This document shows, in pieces, positions 10,830 through 21,367 of a stretch of 64,000 bases of DNA. The number at the start of each line of letters is the position of its first letter. Position 1 is the stretch's first letter. Position numbers and translations under genes: made by a program. The notes under the pieces were generated by a model. It was not told where the DNA came from. It did no database searches and saw nothing but the letters and a program-made list of their open reading frames with translations. The DNA comes from Megalonaias nervosa (Eukaryota > Mollusca > Bivalvia > Unionida > Unionidae). The stretch lies in contig JAECUM010001777.1 of NCBI GenBank assembly GCA_016617855.1, positions 1 through 64,000 of the forward strand, written 5' to 3'.

Positions 10830-12636
10830 GTAGGAATAATGGAATCTTCCTCTGGTTTGTTTATATTGTAAATAAAGTTTTGGACAAAAATTGAACCACA
10901 CAAGTCCCATTTTTTTTCATTTTCATTTTTCTGTACATTTTTATCATGCCTTTTTATGTCCATTTTCCTTGGGATTAAAATATGGGCTTTTACTAAAATC
11001 TATCCATGTCCAACAGTGGTAACTAGTGTAGCTTGATTCATCAAACAAATCAGACTTTTTGGGATAATTTTCTGCTGCTTGCACATGCACCTTCTTTTGT
11101 TACAACAAATATAGCAGCAAACTTCCAAATATGATAAGGAGCACATCTTTGCTGATTTTCCCCAACCCTCTCCTCAGCAATATACAAAAAACCCCAACAA
11201 TTTTGTTTTGGAAGATACCTATGTTTTTGCACTTTTCTAGGTCATAGGTCATTACAGAGAATTGTCATCACAAGTTTTCAGTGTGGTCAAGAGTGACCAG
11301 AAATGATTGAAACCAAGAAGAAAATTCAATTCATAACCTTGGATTCTTGATCTAAAGTTATAATAAAAATCTTTACATACACTTGCTGTCACTCTCATCT
11401 GTTGATTATCTGATCTGATTTGATAGAAAACTTTACATGCCCAATGTTGTTGCTTTCATCTGTTGACTATCTCAGATTTGATAGAAAATTTTACTTTCCC
11501 AATGTTGTCATTTTCTTCCGTTGATGATCAGATTTGATTTGATAGAACTTGTCTTACAAGTGCTTCACACTTTTAGTATGCATGGGACTGCAAATAAGCC
11601 TCCATCTTTTAGCTTATTTGGAACACTTGGGTAAAATTGATTCAGGTCTGATTTTTTATTTATTATTTAAATTTTACTGGTATTGTACAAAGGGATTTTG
11701 TGTCATAGTTCATCCATCCATGCAAATTTACCAAGCCACCAGAAACCCTTGTATACGCTACACGTGTCTAATGGTATTGATGTTTTGATAGATTGCAAAA
11801 TACAAGCAAAATTTCTGTCATTCCTGTTTGTAGAACACATACATGAAGTGAAAAAAAGTGTTGCCTCCCAATGCCACCACAAAATGACTACCCATAGGCC
11901 AGATATTTACCAGTCTAAGCTTTCACTTGGTAAAATTTGCATCATACTGCTTGGTCTCCCAAACTCAGGGATGATCTTTGTAATATTCAGCTATCTCTCA
12001 ACAAAGTTAGTATAATATTGTGTAAAAATGTATTTTCTACATGTTGCAGTAATTATTTTGTGAATTTGGATTTACTGATTATTTTTCATGGTTGTAGATA
12101 TAAATATTTTGACCTCCAATACAGTATTATTGGTGCTCATTGTTGGGTGTTATTCATGCACACTGCTTGTATTTTTCACTTATTTAAGTAACAAGTATTG
12201 ATTATTCATGCAGTTCAATATTTTTGGGTGTTACACATATAAACAAGTTTCCAGACCTCTGGTATGTACATATATTTGTAATGTCCTTGAACTCCTTCTA
12301 CACTGTTGAAACTAGACAAAAGCTTGGGCCAATGATACTTTAGAATATGTGACCAGTGAATGATCCAAGTTTCAGACTGGGGCCACTTGGTGATGCTCAG
12401 AAGACTTTCTGTAATGCAGAGGAATTTAGCCTTTGGGTCATAACAAAGAAACTTTTAAGATCCCCACTCATCCTTGCTCTATATCTGTACATACAAACTT
12501 TCTTTAGTACAAATCCTGCATCCAGGACCTCCAGTTTCACATACTGGACTGTTCTAAAAATTTGCCAATGATTTTTTTATACATTTTTGATTAAGAAGTG
12601 AGATCTTTGTTTCTATTTGGTTATCTTACAAACAGT

Positions 12637-12639
<3 letters not shown>
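10830..12639. other. Intron between exons b and c, nothing classified
   Basis: About 11340-11540 carries three related blocks (GATTTGATAGAAAAYTTTAC, CCCAATGTTGTYRTTTTC), suggesting a degenerate repeat of roughly 70 bp. The rest shows no coding or repeat structure. Confidence 0.5.

Positions 12640-12672
<33 letters not shown>
12640..12672. repeat. (AC)n microsatellite
   Basis: Uninterrupted ACACAC run of about 16 units in the intron before exon c. Confidence 0.97.
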
Positions 12673-12674
<2 letters not shown>

Positions 12675-12891
12675 TACTTGGCATGAAAGAAACAAATCTA
12701 GATATACACCTGACATTGTACCATATATCTGTGCCTTTAGGAACATAGTCAAGAGGCTTAAATTCAGGGATGGGGGTCAAAAGCTGCAAGTTGCATGGAT
12801 ATGTTTTACATAATACAGAATTTTAGTTTACTTTCTTTGAGAAGTATTTAAATGATATTTTTAGAGCAAATGTTTGCTATTTATATTTCAG

Positions 12892-12975
12892 GGTTCCACT
12901 CCAGATGTCAAATGTCCACCTAACTTTGCAAAGTATTTAGAAGCATTGTTAGCATTCACACGACATCCTAGTCAA
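12892..12975 (+). CDS. XPO5: XPO5 exon c
   Basis: The acceptor is TATTTCAG|GGT and the donor GTCAA|GTATGT. The exon has exactly 28 codons in phase 0. FAKYLEALLAFTRHPSQ aligns with the family stretch FGKYLESFLAFTTHPSQ. A cysteine-containing linker (DVKCPPN) precedes it and is less conserved. Confidence 0.95.
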
Positions 12976-13009
12976 GTATGTACATTAAGCTATATAGATA
13001 TTGTATTCA

Positions 13010-13063
13010 ATAATAATAATAATAATTATCATTGTTATTATTATTATTATTATTATTATAAAA
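13010..13063. repeat. (AAT)n / (TTA)n microsatellite
   Basis: AATAATAATAATAAT followed after a short spacer by (TTA)n, so the two halves are mutually complementary and could fold. Confidence 0.93.
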
Positions 13064-13214
13064 TAAAGTGTTAGCAGGACAATACATTAAAATTCTTGGA
13101 ACTAATTTTTAAAGATACTGAAACATTTTTACTGTTGTAGAAAAGCAACTTGTTTCATAAAGCTTTTGTTGTTTGTTCCAGAAAATGTTTTATTTTAAGG
13201 CTCAGCCTTGGAAC

Positions 13215-13352
13215 TGAACCAGATCCTTAATGATGGGTTTTCCTTAATGATGGGTTTTCCAGGAAGGAGTGTTTTTTAATGTTACTTTTACTGAACCAGA
13301 TCCTTAATGATGGGTTTTCCAAGAAAGAGTATTTTTTAATGTTACTGTTACT
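13215..13352 (+). repeat. Short tandem duplication, about 77 bp
   Basis: ACTGAACCAGATCCTTAATG ATGGGTTTTCC recurs at about 13215 and 13291, each followed by an AAGGAGT/AAAGAGT and TTTTTTAATGTTACT block. The short CCTTAATGATGGGTTTTCC core is additionally doubled in the first copy. Confidence 0.85.
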
Positions 13353-13504
13353 GAAGCATATGTTACTGTTGATAATGACTGTACTTTACATTGTCCAATA
13401 GAATTTTTTCATTATATGGTTTACTTTGTCATTAATGTAGGCATCTAGCACTTTTTCATTTCTGATGAAACATGATGTGGCATACTTAAACATTATAATT
13501 GCAG

Positions 13505-13630
13505 ATGCTGAGCAGTTTGACTCAACAGTTATGGGCCACTTTCCTACGTCACGAGCAGATCTCCACAGAGGAAGCATTCTTGTCTTTCATTCCAAGAATT
13601 ATGGAATCGACATCAAAAACATTACTTAAG
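13505..13630 (+). CDS. XPO5: XPO5 exon d
   Basis: The acceptor is AATTGCAG|ATG and the donor CTTAAG|GTCAGA. It has 42 codons in phase 0. LWATFLRHEQIS corresponds to the vertebrate WGALFRHEILS, and FIPRIMESTSKTLLK to the IIPKYLRASMTNLVK helix. The ATG at the exon start is an internal methionine, not a start codon. Confidence 0.95.
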
Positions 13631-13826
13631 GTCAGAAATCTTTGTATCATTTGCTGCAGAAGTAAGACATTCCAATCATTTATTGCTGCAAAAATGACAA
13701 CCATCTAAAATTTAAATGTTTAATAGTTGTAGTATATTATTACATCAACTTACAGTACTCACAAGATGATTCAGCAGAATCATTACCCCTTTTCATTCTT
13801 AGTACCTTTTTAAAGTTGCATATACA

Positions 13827-15180
13827 TAGCTCTCATAAGTCTGTGAGTTCTAATTAAAATGCCCCTTTACCCAGTTCTTGTAAGTTAGTGAGTTGAGGTT
13901 AAAGTCTCCTTGTACCCAGCTCTCATAAGTCTGTGAGTTCAGGTTAAGATTCCCCTGTACCATCTCTCATAAGTCTGAGTTCAGATTAAAGCCCATCCAC
14001 CCCGTACCCAGGGCTCATAAGTCTGTGAGTTCAGGTTAAAGTCCCCCTATATCCAGCCCTCATAAGCCTATGAGTTCAGGTCAAAGTCCCCCTGTACTCA
14101 GCTCTTATAATTCTGTGAGTTCTGATTAAATTCCAACAGTACCCAGCTCTCATAAATCTGTCAGTTCAGGTTCAAGTCCCCATGTACGTAGCTCTTTTAA
14201 GTCTGCGAGTTCTGATTGAAGTCCCCCTTTACCCAGCTCTCATAAGTCTTTGAGTTCAGATTAAAGTCCTCCAGTACCCAACTCTCATAAGTCTGTGAGT
14301 TCAGATTAAAGTCACCTTGTACCAGCTCTCATAAGTCTGTGAATTCAGGTTAGAGTCCCCTCTGAACCTTGATTTGATAAGGCTGAGGGTTATGGTTAAT
14401 ATACCTCTGAATCTAGCTCTCATAAAGCTGAAGGTTTTGGTTTAAAGTCTCTTTCTAAATCTAGCACTCATTGGGCTGACATTTGAGGTTAAATTAACCC
14501 TTAACCTAGCTCTCATAGGACTGAGAGTTGAAGTCTGCCTTGAACCTAGCTCTCATTAGGTTAACAATTCAGGTTCAAGTCGCCTGAACCTAGCTCTTAC
14601 AAGGCTGATGGTTCCAGTTCAAGTCCCTTTAAACCTAGCTCTTATAAGACTGAGGGTTCAGGTAAATGTCTCCAATTACAAATCTTTCATAAGGCTGATA
14701 GTTCCAGTTAAAGATACCCTGAACCCAACTCTCTTAAGTCTGTGAGTTCAGGTTAAATTCCCCCCTGCCAAATCTAGATCTTTTAAGACTGATGGTTAAG
14801 GTTAAAGTTCCCCAGAATCTAGTTCACATATGGCTGAGTGTTATAGTTAACATCCCCTGATTTTTAAAGTACCCTTGAACCTGGCTCTCATAAGGCTGAG
14901 GTTCAGGTTAAAGGACCTCTGAACCTAGTTTTAATGAAGCTGAGGTTCAGGCTAAAGGACCCCTGAACCTAGTTCTCATAAGGCTGACATTCAGATTAAA
15001 GTACCCCTGAACCTAATTCTCATAAGGCTGAGGTTAAGGTTAAAGGACCCCTGAACCTAGTTCTCATAAGGCTGAGGTTCAGATTAAACTACCCATGAAC
15101 CTAGTTCTCATAAGGCTGAGGGTCAGTCTAAAGTACCCCTGAACCTAGTTCTCATAAGGCTGAGGGTTCAGGTTAAGGAC
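13827..15180 (+). repeat. Long degenerate minisatellite, about 54 bp, roughly 25 copies
   Basis: The repeated consensus is CAGCTCTCATAAGTCTGTGA GTTCAGGTTAAAGTCCCCCT GTACC. It drifts in the second half to CCTAGTTCTCATAAGGCTGA GGTTCAGGTTAAAGTACCCC TGAA. Copies differ by substitutions and small indels, and neighbouring units resemble each other more than distant ones, as expected for local expansion. Several units contain GGTTCAAGTCC, which matches a tRNA B-box. There is no open reading frame of note. It fills much of the intron between exons d and e. Confidence 0.92.
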
Positions 15181-15268
15181 CCAAGAGTAGATTTACAGAC
15201 TTCCAGGAAAGCGAAAAAAAAAACCACCACAGAAAACCAGGAGTAGCCTAAGTAGAACCAACATTGGC

Positions 15269-15754
15269 ATGCCATATATCTATTGTACATTAGAAGTCCC
15301 AGTGAGAGTATTCAGCCAAGTTGGGATCAATGTGTATGACAAACCATACAACTCTTTAAGACAACAACTTATACATGTGAAGGACAAAACTGAAAATTTG
15401 AAGAGATCTGGGGTGGTTTATTATATCAAATGTAATGATTGTGAGAATGATTACATCGGGAAAACAGGCAGAGTGTTAGAAACCAGGATTAAGGAACACA
15501 TCAGTAGAGAGTCATTGATCATACATGAACATTGTAGCAATATGGGACACTCCATCATCTCCAATCAAACCAAGGTGATTGCATCAAAGGACGGTATATG
15601 GAAAAGGAAGGTGAAGGAGGCAGTTGAAATACGACACTGGAGGCCAACCCTAAATAGGGACGAGGGACTTGAATTACCACCCATCTACACTAATCTCTTC
15701 GTATCACATGACCATTATAGGTCATGTGATCAACACCTGATGAAGGCAAAGTGA
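15269..15754 (+). CDS. Penelope-like element fragment: C-terminal GIY-YIG endonuclease
   Basis: An open frame of 161 codons. The first 45 residues (VGINVYDKPYNSLRQQL..VKDKT) match the linker after the reverse transcriptase of Penelope-like elements. Then comes the GIY-YIG core: GVVYYIKCNDCEND (about residues 48-61), YIGKTGR (62-68) and R..EH, with a CX2C pair typical of the family. It ends with the conserved EAVEIRHWRPTLNRDEG..LP.IY block. The reverse transcriptase is missing, so the copy is 5' truncated, probably starting near 15190 at the end of the minisatellite. The ATG is internal to the ancestral protein. The frame is intact, so the insertion may be fairly young, or stops are absent by chance. 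No host function is implied. Confidence 0.85.
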   Translation: MPYIYCTLEVPVRVFSQVGINVYDKPYNSLRQQLIHVKDKTENLKRSGVVYYIKCNDCENDYIGKTGRVLETRIKEHISRESLIIHEHCSNMGHSIISNQTKVIASKDGIWKRKVKEAVEIRHWRPTLNRDEGLELPPIYTNLFVSHDHYRSCDQHLMKAK

Positions 15755-15880
15755 GGTCGCCGAAAATTTTGAACTCGTAAGATATTTATGCTCTGAGTAT
15801 GGGAAATTACTAATGATCATGAATTATCCAGAGCAAGGAAGCAACCTTTACATTTGTATGCCGGCTTTAGGTCCTGAATC

Positions 15881-18627
15881 CAGACCTGCCAACTCTTACA
15901 ATTTTGCCAGAAGTCTTAAGAAAAAGCACTAAAATTACGGACTTACGGAATGATAGCAAAAAGTATGGAAATATGATCGTTTTTTTCTGTTCCGGATATT
16001 TTTTGTACTGGTTCATTCCAGATCCGGATTTTCATATTAGACTCCGTGTTTGGATTCGGAGTTTCATCTTAGACTGAGTGGATTTTGGTAGGGAACCAGA
16101 CTAACTATACATTGGTACCTCAGATGCTTTAAACCTGCCAATTTTATTCGTGAGAAGCACGCATCTGATCTAGATTTTGTTTTTGGTTTTGTCACCCGGT
16201 CATCTGAAAATGTCTTCCAAATGAAAATGCATCAAAGGTGGAGAGGACAACCAGCCTCCTAAAAAGCTGAAACAGTGGTTGCAAAAGTATAAAAGAAATT
16301 ACTCAGATACTTGGTCATGCTTAGAAAAAAAGGAAAAAAGGTGACCATTACATTTATTGCACATTATGTCATGTTGTCTTGAACATTTCCCATGGTGGGC
16401 GAGATGACTGTTGCCGCCATGTGAATTCCAAAAAACATACAGAATACGTTGCAATGAAATCAAGTTGTAAGTCACTGACCTCAGTGGGATTTTGATCTGT
16501 AGTGCCAGAAACTGAATTGGAGGTCATTAAGGCCGAAGTATATTTTACAAACTTTTTGGTTGAGCATAATGTTGCAATTGCTGCATCTGACCATGCTTCT
16601 AAACTATTCAAGTGCATGTTTCCCAAATCATCAGAAGCAAATAGTTATCAGTGTGGCAGAACAAAAACTCCTGCTATTGCATTACAACAGTGCAAGTCAA
16701 TACAGGAAGGCATTGTTAAAAATATTTCATCCCAACCTTTCAGTATAGCAACTGATGGTAGCAATGATTATGAGAAGCTGTACCCAGTTGTTGTTAGATA
16801 TTTTGATAACACAGATGGGGTTGTAACTGAAGCACTTTTGTCAGTTCCAACATGTGATGGAGCCTCTACTGGGGAAAATATTTTCACATTATTGGATGAG
16901 GATTTGAAAAAGAGAAATGTAAGTTGGAATAACTGTATTGCCTTTGAATCATATAATGCTTCAGTGATGACAGGTTGCAATAAAGGTGTGCTTGGACATA
17001 TAACTATGGTGAATCCCTCAGTGTATCTGAGTGGATGTTCATGCCATTTGATACATTTAGCAGCTATAAAGGCGGCCGATATGCTGCCTATTAGTTTTGA
17101 TGACTTATTAGTGGACATGTCATATTATTTGGATAAAAGTGTGAATAGACAAATGGAACTGAAAGATCTTCAGACTCTTTGTGGGAAAGAGCAGAGTAAA
17201 ATATTGAAGCATTGTGTAACAAGATGGTTGTCTCTTGGTGAAGGTATAAAGAGACTGTTGGAACAGTGGGAACCCTTACAAATATATTTTGGTAATGAAA
17301 CCAAGAAACAAGAGGTTAAAGGCAAAAGAGCTAAATCCAAAAGTAGGATGTCAGAGAAGGTGTCTAGTTCCAAGGGTAAAGTTCCACATGTATCTAGTAA
17401 TAAAGAAGGAAATAACGACAGTGCAAGTACATGCAGTAAAGCTTTGAACTGTGAAAAATCTAGAAGTCAGGTACTACCCTCAAGTCTGCCTCAGCAGGAA
17501 AGACTGAGAAAATAAAACCCAAGATAGGTTCCTTAGAGAAAGCTATATCACAGAAATCAGATAAAAAGGCTCTGTCTAGATGTCAGACACCATTGGTTAG
17601 AAATGACTGGAAAGACAGTAAAAACATCAGTTACAGGGAGGAAAAGGTTATGAGTGTGTGTAAGGCTTTGCAGTCCCAGAGGGCGAAGATTTATTGCTTA
17701 TTTCTAGACCACATAATTCCATTATTTAACAGGTACAACCTAATCATGCAACAGGAGGAGCCTATGATCCACAAACTTAGAGAAAACATGCTTGAATTAT
17801 TAAAGCAGTTGCTGATCAGTTCTGTAAAGGTTACAGAAATTTCACAAGCCAAGGATCTTACTGATATCGATTATCATGACTGTAAGAAACAAAAGTCGGA
17901 TGATACACTTACATTAGGTTCAGAAACAAGAGAATGCTTGGCTGAAAGGACTATTACACAACTGTTTGTGATTACATTGTTAAGAGGTTTCCCTTGAATA
18001 ATGAACTTCTGAAACACAGTGCAGTTGCTGATGTGTCAAAAAGGATGATGAGTGATTTTAGTAGTGTGATGTATTTCCCATCAAGATTTGTGTGTGTGGA
18101 ACCCAAAGAAACCAACTGGAGAGACAACTTGGAAGCAGAGTTTTTGAATTACCAAGCAGACAACGAGTTGACAAGCAATGGGATCTTGTTAGTAAACTCA
18201 AGGATGCTAATGGCCAGTTCAAATACAAATTGTTGTCCAGCATCATGAAGAATGTACTTATTGTTCCTCATTCAAGTGCAGCTTGTTAGAGGTTGTTCTC
18301 ATTTGTTGCAAAAAACCATTCAAAATCCAGATCATCTGTGTCAGTTGATACCTTGGAAGCAATACTAGTCATGAAAGTGAAGGGGGGAGAATGCTTCAAA
18401 ATGGAGTTTGTCCAGAAGTTTCTTAGAAAGTGCAGAAGTACCATGTACAAGTCACATTAAGTAGCTATATATTGTAAGTTACAACATGGATATAAACTGT
18501 AAGAGTTATTAAAATTTTACTTGTTGCCAGTTCTTAATAGTTTTTACACCTTACTGAAAATTAGTCCAACTTACTGAAAAATTTCAACTGACTTACTGAG
18601 AATGTCTCTTTAGGGTTGGCAGGTCTG
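15881..18627 (+). mobile_element. hAT-type DNA transposon, nearly full length, inactive
   Basis: The ends are inverted repeats: CAGACCTGCCAACTCTTACA at 15881 and the complement ...GGGTTGGCAGGTCTG ending 18627. They are flanked by TGAATC on both sides (15875-15880 and 18628-18633), which may be the remnant of an 8-bp target duplication. Between them lies one decayed transposase gene on the plus strand. A deletion derivative of the same family lies at 26972-27789. Confidence 0.85.
16268..18460 (+). pseudogene. hAT transposase, frameshifted
   Basis: Reading through breaks, the order is as follows. A BED-type zinc finger (YCTLCHVVLNISHGGRDDCC, then RHVNSKKH, about 16352-16436), with a frameshift in an A-run just before it and a stop near 16494. 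Then a long open part 16502-17515 with IATDGSND (first catalytic Asp region), the CSCHLIHLAA motif and VTRWLSL. Then frameshifted parts at about 17590-17995 and 17990-18290, and a C-terminal dimerisation region. The conserved C-E-R-x-F-S motif reads C-stop-R-L-F-S (TAG at about 18287), so the catalytic Glu codon itself is a stop. The basic insert around 17300-17515 (KRAKSKSRMSEK) is low-complexity. Confidence 0.85.
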
Positions 18628-19632
18628 TGAATCTGCAACATGTGCCACTAGGCAGTGCCAGTCTATTAGACCATACTACTTTTGAACCTTGAAGCAAATT
18701 AAAGTAATCACATGCAAACATAAAAAGTTTTGTTAGGTTTTATCTCGCGTTATGTCTTAAAGGAGATTCCAACAGACCATGAAATCGGTTATTTTACTTG
18801 TGAAACAAAACAGGAATGCAGCAGAATGAAGAAGGAATGGAAAACAATGCAGATACAGAATTAATGCAAACAAACTAATGGATGCATAGTAACAAAACAG
18901 TGCATATGCAAAATACAGAATGCAAAATAATGAATGCCAAAATAAAACATAATGCAACTGATTTTCCATTAATTTACAGTTTAGAATGTTAATTCAGGAT
19001 CAGATTCTTTACACAGACATATAACTTTTCACACATTGAAGCTGTGATATTGTTCTTGCTGAGGCAGACATAATCAGCTGCCATTGATGTGTTGATGTGT
19101 ATCCGTGGAGTTTTTCTTGAATGAAAATGTACTTTGCTGACAGATATGTTACAACCATAGTTTTACAGTTATATTTTTATTTAACTTGAATTCATGGCTG
19201 TGTTTTGCATTTTATAAATTTAATATTTTGTTAAAACAGACTTTCAATAATGATGAAAGTAATTTTGTCCCTTGAACCCTTGGAAATGGAAGCAAATGCA
19301 TTTCCATTTCATTGCAATGAATAAAACTAAACAAAATAATGAACAAAACTAAATAATGCAAAATCAGAATCCATTTTAGAGCCACAAAATGAAAATGGTG
19401 AGATGATATTTGAAAAGGAATGTTAATGGAATAGACAAATTTAATTCTGAATGCTTTTCATTGGCAAATAAAGTGCTACAAAATGCAGATTTTATAAAAT
19501 TACTTGTTTCAGTGTCTGTCAAATAAATTTGTCCATTTTGTCAGCAGAGTAGGGTATTCTCAGCAGTGTGTTGTTTGCTTTTATTTTGTCTTATATTCTT
19601 GAGATAACTTATACAGCCCGCATCTTTTTCAG
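18628..19632. other. Intron sequence before exon e, no feature
   Basis: A/T-rich, with many AATGCAAAA and AATGAA words (about 18800-19400) that look like ancient simple-sequence decay. No coding similarity. Confidence 0.5.
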
Positions 19633-19723
19633 GTGGGATACCCCAGCCAATCTAACTCAGTAAGCTGTGATTATGCAAGGCTGGATTTTGATAGTGATGA
19701 AGAGTTCAACACATTCTATGCTA
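19633..19723 (+). CDS. XPO5: XPO5 exon e (acidic loop)
   Basis: The acceptor is TTTTTCAG|GTG and the donor GCTA|GTGAGT. It gives 30 codons plus 1 nt. YARLDFDSDEEFNTFY is the conserved acidic segment (vertebrate YSRFDFDSDEDFNAFF), preceded by GYPSQSNSVSC. The single leftover A joins AG of the next exon to make lysine. The 8.2-kb intron after it holds the LTR retrotransposon. Confidence 0.96.
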
Positions 19724-20280
19724 GTGAGTTTCACATGTTTGAAACTGTTATTCCATTTGTGATTTATACACTTTTGTTTTTCAGCTCATTGATGTTAAGT
19801 AAAACCCCACAAGCTCTCATGTTTTCAGTGTTCAGGTTGTCTTGTCCAAAATTTGGTTTGCGAAAATGAAGATGAAAAACAAAAATTACAGTACAAACAA
19901 TAGCAAATCATAAAATAGGTATAAATAAATGAATCAACAGTAAGTCATTCAAAAAATGAAAAATTTTGTTATCAAAGACAAAATACTTTACTTCAAATGA
20001 TTTAAATTTTTTTATATGATAATGTTAGATTGAATATGAATCTTCAACAGATCACTCCATATTAATTCTGATAAAATCTTCCTCTGTATCACTTTAAGTT
20101 TTGTGGATTAGAAAATTGTGTTAAGCTGCTGACATTTTCACATATAGGTTGGTCTTTTTTTAACCCTACTTTGTCTATGGAATGATCCCCTCCATAGTGT
20201 TAACTCATATATTTAGATCCTATCAGATGATATCATCCTATGTCATGTCCCATCATGCTCTGTCCATTGTGAATTCTGTA

Positions 20281-21207
20281 TGTAATTAAATTGCTTGTGT
20301 GTTAGTTTTAAAATTCTTTTTTATTTTAATTTTGTATCATTATATTTTATTGTAATGATTATTTTCACGGGATTCAATATTTTTTCCAGTAAATTCAGTT
20401 TGTATAGAACGTAAAAAGTATTACATTAGCACTATTTTTAGCTCACTCTGGTTCATAGATTTTGTAAACATCGAGTGAAGACGATTGGCTATTGCCAAGG
20501 TCATTTCGGCCCGCGTGTTAGCTGAATTGTAAATAGCCTTTCTTTTTTCATATATTTTCAGTGTGAGAATTTGGTTCTTAGATAGGGCTGTTTTTGCCTA
20601 TGTGATAATTTTCATTTTTTTTTATTGCGATGTTCAAATGTTAAGAGACCACGTGATCCATCACGCAGGACTAGGATGATGTTTAGTTGGGTTTAATTCT
20701 CATTCCAAGATCTTTCCAGTCAGTCATATGTCTACACCTTGAAGGAACAAGGTGTTTCTGTTGTTGTGGCCAAATTGTTTTTGAAGTTCATCAGTTTTTT
20801 GGAATTTAATAATTTATTCTCAAGAAGTCTAAACAAATGTACTTTTTTATAAAAAGTTCTGGGACAAAGAAATTCAGTGGAAATTTATTCTGGAATTCTA
20901 TATGGAAACATAAACTGTGATTCAATCGAGGATCTGTTACCATCAGTACAGACATCATCTGACATCATCGCCTCCATATTGGAATTTCATCGAGATTCAA
21001 ACCCGGATTCAATTAGAACTGTTTAGTGATAGGACTTATATTTTTTCAATCTTAGGATTAAATTTTGGATTATATTCACAAACTGTTAAGTCCTATTTCC
21101 AATTTTTACATTGTTTTCTAGGGAAATAAATTATTTTGTTAAAATTTACAAAGCTTGTTGGCTTCACTCTTTTCTCTTGTTACCTTTGTATGAGCCTACA
21201 CATAACA
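20281..21207 (+). repeat. 5' LTR
   Basis: Starts in register with the 3' LTR at TGTAATTAAA and ends CACATAACA. It carries about 56 nt (between TATTACA and CGATTGG, about 20424-20481) absent from the 3' LTR. It includes CCACGTGATCCATCACG, and a TTTTCTAGGGAAATAAATTA block close to the end, shared with the LTR at 1-709. The true 5' boundary may be near 20270. Confidence 0.9.
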
Positions 21208-21217
21208 AGGAGAAAAT

Positions 21218-21238
21218 TGGGTGCTCGTCCTTAGGATA
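21218..21238 (+). promoter_or_regulatory. Primer binding site, tRNA-Pro type
   Basis: TGGGTGCTCGTCCTTAGGAT resembles the well-known Pro-tRNA site TGGGGGCTCGTCCGGGAT and lies 10 nt after the LTR end, slightly further than usual. This is inference from sequence similarity. Confidence 0.65.
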
Positions 21239-21367
21239 TTTGAATTTTGGCTAAAATATTTCAAAAAATTGTTTTTTGAAATTTAAATTTCTCTAGTTTT
21301 TAAATCCCAAGTACTGTTTTACATTTTGTTTGGAATCTTTAGTGAAAACAACAGGCTTTCATTCACA

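Noticed and set aside
15736..15766. Calling a hammerhead ribozyme feature after the Penelope-like ORF
   Set aside because: The core words are there, but stem II has only about three pairs with an unpaired A next to the core, and stems I and III are not convincing. Kept only as a low-interest note.
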